Assembly (NCBI GenBank): GCA_965247125.1
Contig: CBDFGO010000001.1
Coordinates: 1 to 64,000 of the forward strand
Direction: 5' to 3'
DNA length: 64,000 bases
Source of the DNA: CALBJU01 sp965247125
GTDB lineage: Bacteria > Bacteroidota > Rhodothermia > Rhodothermales > UBA10348
In this document: one piece after another, positions 61,204 to 64,000 of the stretch
Position numbering within the stretch: position 1 is the stretch's first letter
Layout: the number at the start of each line of letters is the position of its first letter
Made by a program: the position numbers and the translations under genes
The notes under the pieces: model-generated
Seen by the model: the letters and a program-made list of their open reading frames with translations, nothing else
Told to the model about the DNA's origin: nothing
Databases searched by the model: none

Positions 61204-62700
61204 ATGGTCACCGATCAGCAGGTTCGGCTTCTCTTTAAGCTTATGCAAACTGAACCTACCCTTACCACAGCCGCCGCAAAGGCTGGCATGAATGAAAAGA
61301 CCGCCCGTAAATATCGTCGTTTTGGAAAGCTGCCAAGCGCGATTAAAAGTCCTCATGATTGGTCTGGGCATGAAGATGCCTTCGCCGACGTGTGGCCAGG
61401 AATCGAAAAGATGCTCAAAAAAAGTCCTGGGCTCGAAGCCAAGACGTTATTCAATTACCTGAAACGATGCTTTCCGGATCGTTATTCGAATGGACAGCTT
61501 CGCACGCTGCAGCGCCGGGTGAAAACATGGCGCGCAACGAAAGGCCCGGCAAAAGAGGTCTTCTTTAGCCAGAAATACCGCCCCGGTGAACGTTCTCAGA
61601 GCGATTTTACACGGATGGGCTCGCTCGGCATCACGATTGCTAACCAGCGTTTTGATCATCTCATATATCACTTTACGCTTGCTTACTCGAATTGGGAAAC
61701 AGGAAGCATCTGTTTTAGCGAAAGCTTTGAGTCGCTATCTGAAGGGCTGCAGAATGCGCTTTATGAACTGGGCGGCGTGCCACGTGTGCACCAGAGGGAC
61801 TCTCTGTCAGCAGCAGTTCGTCAGATGAAGAACAAGGAGCGTTTTACGGATCGCTACGCTGGCCTGCTGCGCCACCTGGGCCTCGATGGCATACACACCA
61901 CTCCGAGGAGTCCGAACGAGAATGGTGATATTGAGCAGCGTAATCGCCGCTTTAAAGATGCCGTTGGCCAGTCCCTTCTGCTTCGTGGTAGCAGTAACGT
62001 TGAGAGCAGGCAGGCATATGGAATTTTTCTTGATGAGCTTTTTGTGGAGCTCAATCGCCCGCGGCGAAAGAGATTCCTCGAAGAAATGGCCCTTCTGCGA
62101 TCACTACCATCCAAACGCATCGCTGCTTGTCAGCGCCTTGAGGTTCGGGTTCGCCAGGGATCAACGATCAGTGTGGCCAAGAACATCTACTCCGTTCACT
62201 CGAGGCTGGTGGGCGAAAAAGTTGACGTGCGGCTCTATCACGACCACATCGTGGTGTCTTACGCGCAGCGAAAGGTAGAAGAAATGCCCCGGCTCAGGGG
62301 CTCGGGCCGGCACCGGGTTGCTTATCGTCACGTGATCGATACGCTCGTCCGAAAGCCTGGAGCCTTTGCCGATTACATCTACAAAGCCGATCTCTTCCCG
62401 ACTCACCTCTTCCGGATGGCCTACGACGTGATCCACCGAGGGGCACACAGCGAAAGGAGTGCCTCGCGGCGCTATCTTGAAATCCTGCATCTTGCGGCCA
62501 CGGAGAATCAAGCTGCTGTTGAGGGCGCTCTGAGTGTTCTAATCAGGCAACAAGCACCACTGAACGTAGCATCTGTGCGTAATCTTGTTGAGGCCGGATA
62601 CGAGAAGCCGCTCGACATTGAGATAGCTGGTGTAGAACTGGCCGGATATGATGCGTTGCTCTCGCAACCTGATATGGCTAGGGGCGGGGTAGCGATATGA
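61204..62700 (+). CDS. istA: IS21-family transposase IstA
   Basis: This is a 498-residue transposase. It has an N-terminal HTH (AAAKAGMNEKTARKYRRFGK), then an rve-type core: Asp in ERSQSDFTRMG, Asp in RVHQRDSLSAAV (second acidic) and Glu in PNENGDIEQRNRRFK. The C-terminal Mu-transposase-like beta domain follows (VRQGSTISVAKNIYSVHSRLVGEKVDVRLY). IstA binds the multiple terminal repeats and needs the IstB ATPase. The ATG at 61204 matches the start of the truncated copy. Confidence 0.94.
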   Translation: MVTDQQVRLLFKLMQTEPTLTTAAAKAGMNEKTARKYRRFGKLPSAIKSPHDWSGHEDAFADVWPGIEKMLKKSPGLEAKTLFNYLKRCFPDRYSNGQLRTLQRRVKTWRATKGPAKEVFFSQKYRPGERSQSDFTRMGSLGITIANQRFDHLIYHFTLAYSNWETGSICFSESFESLSEGLQNALYELGGVPRVHQRDSLSAAVRQMKNKERFTDRYAGLLRHLGLDGIHTTPRSPNENGDIEQRNRRFKDAVGQSLLLRGSSNVESRQAYGIFLDELFVELNRPRRKRFLEEMALLRSLPSKRIAACQRLEVRVRQGSTISVAKNIYSVHSRLVGEKVDVRLYHDHIVVSYAQRKVEEMPRLRGSGRHRVAYRHVIDTLVRKPGAFADYIYKADLFPTHLFRMAYDVIHRGAHSERSASRRYLEILHLAATENQAAVEGALSVLIRQQAPLNVASVRNLVEAGYEKPLDIEIAGVELAGYDALLSQPDMARGGVAI

Positions 62701-63470
62701 AAGCTGCTCTGCATACAGAATTGACGTCTGCGCTCAAGCTGCTGCGCATGCCAACGATCACGTCGTGTTACAAGGAAGAAGCGGCCACGGCCCGCCAGGA
62801 AGACCTGACGCATGAGCGCTATCTGCTCGAAGTCATCCGGCGAGAAAGCGAGCAACGCCGGGTTACTCGAATACAGCGGTTCCTGAGGCAGTCACGGCTT
62901 CCACAAGAGAAGGCAATGGAGAGCTTTGATCGCGCCCGCTTGCCGCTCAAGGTCAACCAGCAAGTGGGAGTGCTCATGGAGGGATGCTTCCTTGATCGTT
63001 GCGAGAACGTCTTGGCCTTCGGAAATCCTGGAAGCGGAAAGACGCATCTCCTGGCAGCCATCGGTCATGAACTCATCCAGCAAGGACACCGAGTGCTGTT
63101 CCGTCCCTGCAGCCTGCTGGTTCAGGAGCTACTCATCGCAAAGCGAGACCTTGAACTACCACGCATCCTGAAACGCCTCGCACAATACGAGGCCATCATC
63201 ATCGATGACATCGGATACGTTCAGCAGAGCCGGGAAGAAATGGAAGTACTCTTTACGCTGCTGGCAGATAGATATGAACGCGGCACGCTCATGTTGAGCA
63301 GCAATCTTGCGTTCTCAAAATGGGAGCAACTCTTTAAAGATCCAATGACAACAGCAGCTACCATTGACCGCCTCGTTCATCACTGTGTAATCCTGTCCAA
63401 ATCGGCCACCCAATCCAATTTAAATCGGCCACCTAATCCGATTGATTCCGGCCACCCAATCCGATTCTAA
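62697..63470 (+). CDS. istB: IS21-family helper ATPase IstB
   Basis: This is a 257-residue AAA+ protein. It has an N-terminal IstB helical region, Walker A FGNPGSGKTHLLAAIGHEL, Walker B EAIIIDDIGYVQQ, sensor region TLMLSSNLAFSKW and the end DRLVHHCVILS. IstB forms decamers that bend target DNA and activate IstA. After VILS the usual short family tail is replaced by translated 23-bp repeat units (...NRPPNPIDSGHPIRF), so the C-terminus looks altered. Overlaps istA by ATGA. Confidence 0.93.
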   Translation: MKAALHTELTSALKLLRMPTITSCYKEEAATARQEDLTHERYLLEVIRRESEQRRVTRIQRFLRQSRLPQEKAMESFDRARLPLKVNQQVGVLMEGCFLDRCENVLAFGNPGSGKTHLLAAIGHELIQQGHRVLFRPCSLLVQELLIAKRDLELPRILKRLAQYEAIIIDDIGYVQQSREEMEVLFTLLADRYERGTLMLSSNLAFSKWEQLFKDPMTTAATIDRLVHHCVILSKSATQSNLNRPPNPIDSGHPIRF

Positions 63471-63480
63471 TCGGCCACCC
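63401..63480 (+). repeat. Four 23-bp direct repeats at IS21 right end
   Basis: Units of ATCGGCCACCCAATCCGATT recur with exact 23-bp period (CGGCC at 63403, 63426, 63449 and 63472); the fourth unit is partial. IS21 elements carry several terminal binding sites for IstA, which fits this position. The last istB codons lie inside them. Confidence 0.75.
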
Positions 63481-63581
63481 CACATGCGGGGAATCAGGAG
63501 TGTAGGTAGACGCGGGATAATTCAGTAACCCGGTTCGTTCGCCCTTCTTTTTTCACCAACCAGTGATCAAAGAGGGCATCG

Positions 63582-64000
63582 ATGCCGAAGAAGCGATTAT
63601 CCGTGAAGAAGACCAGAGAGATACTACGTTTGCGTTTTGAGTGCGGCCTCTCAGAACGAAAGATTGCCACCAGTTGTGCGATCGCCAGAAGCACGGTTGC
63701 CGATTATTTGAATCGGGCGAGGGAAGCCGCTCTGACGTGGCCACTACCCGATGACGTGACCGAGGATGCGCTCGAAGAGCTTCTCTTCCCAGCTCGTCCT
63801 CACCAGAAATCTCGGCGTCCCCTTCCGGACTGGGAAACGCACAGAAAGGAACTGACCAGGGACGGCGTCACGATGCAGCTCCTGTTCGAGGAATACCGTG
63901 AAAAGCATCCGGACGGATACAGCCGATCACGTTTTTTTGATCTCTATCGTATCTGGAAAGGGACCATTGATCCGGTTATGCGAATCGAGCACAAGGCAGG
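63582..64000 (+). CDS. istA: Second IS21-family IstA, partial at window edge
   Basis: The frame begins MPKKRLSVKKTREILRLRFE and runs open to the window end (139 codons). Features are the HTH RKIATSCAIARSTVADYLNRA, then EELLFPARPHQKSRRPLPDW, then LLFEEYREKHPDGYSRSRFF. This is the IS408/IS1162-type IstA, a different subgroup from the preceding element. The catalytic core lies beyond the window. It begins about 100 bp after the first IS21. Confidence 0.88.
   Translation, partial: MPKKRLSVKKTREILRLRFECGLSERKIATSCAIARSTVADYLNRAREAALTWPLPDDVTEDALEELLFPARPHQKSRRPLPDWETHRKELTRDGVTMQLLFEEYREKHPDGYSRSRFFDLYRIWKGTIDPVMRIEHKA

Larger units (their letters stand above)
61088..63480 (+). mobile_element. 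IS21-family element
   Basis: istA and istB overlap by four bases. The left end near GATTGACGACATTCATTAAC matches the end of the truncated copy at ~55050. The right end appears to carry four 23-bp repeats. Exact boundaries and target duplication could not be fixed by eye. Confidence 0.75.

Noticed and set aside
63401..63480. Evenly spaced repeats resembling a CRISPR array
   Set aside because: The period equals repeat length plus about three bases, so there are no spacers, and they lie at the end of an IS21 element.

Overview
The window looks like a chromosomal segment of a Bacteroidota/Rhodothermota-type bacterium (inference). Supporting signs are type IX secretion C-terminal sorting modules (90-998, 15482-16924 and a fragment at 57366-57511), a TonB receptor followed by a DUF4249-like lipoprotein, several Tat-exported enzymes, and ordinary housekeeping genes (uvrB, threonine synthase, his operon). 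No rRNA gene or complete tRNA gene was seen. Two promoters that could be read clearly have E. coli-like TTGACA/TATxxT boxes with 17-base spacers.

Layout. (1) 1-5.5 kb is an IS scar: the end of an IS3 copy, a secreted protein gene, a second IS3 copy with an IS256 element nested inside it, a different IS3 element with a frameshifted transposase, and a truncated tyrosine integrase. (2) 5.7-13.5 kb is an accessory stretch carrying attC-like ~100-bp sites: a PadR/membrane-protein unit, an IS110 element beside an attC-like site, a small membrane protein, TetR with a VanZ-like gene, and a glycosidase-like lipoprotein gene split by a second IS256 copy. (3) 13.6-48.5 kb is the stable core: an enolase-superfamily enzyme, a sulfatase-modifying-factor-like secreted protein, threonine synthase, the TonB receptor/DUF4249 pair, amidohydrolases (one single and three in tandem), uvrB, two multicopper oxidases, a TolC/adaptor/ABC-ATPase operon without its permease, a Tat-exported class V aminotransferase-like protein, and a histidine operon. 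(4) 48.5-51 kb holds two more attC-like sites flanking an S41-type peptidase gene. (5) 51-64 kb is a second integrase-led island with IS256, IS3 and IS21 elements and two copies of an unrecognised two-gene module.

The his operon (hisG, HAD phosphatase, hisB, hisH-hisF fusion, hisA-hisI-hisE fusion, hisD) is almost entirely coupled by 4-base overlaps. It is preceded by a promoter, a 26-codon leader peptide with six His codons, and a terminator hairpin whose core can instead pair with the end of the leader ORF. This is a complete attenuator by inspection. hisC is not in the window.

The best candidate for an undescribed system is the duplicated pair at 52638-53646 and 59440-60393. Each copy is a lipoprotein with a helical body and an eight-cysteine hydrophobic tail of conserved spacing, followed by a small three-segment membrane protein and then a hairpin. 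The second main result is the set of attC-like sites without a visible integron integrase. They lie in mirrored orientation on both sides of the core segment, just inside two related integrase genes that face outwards.
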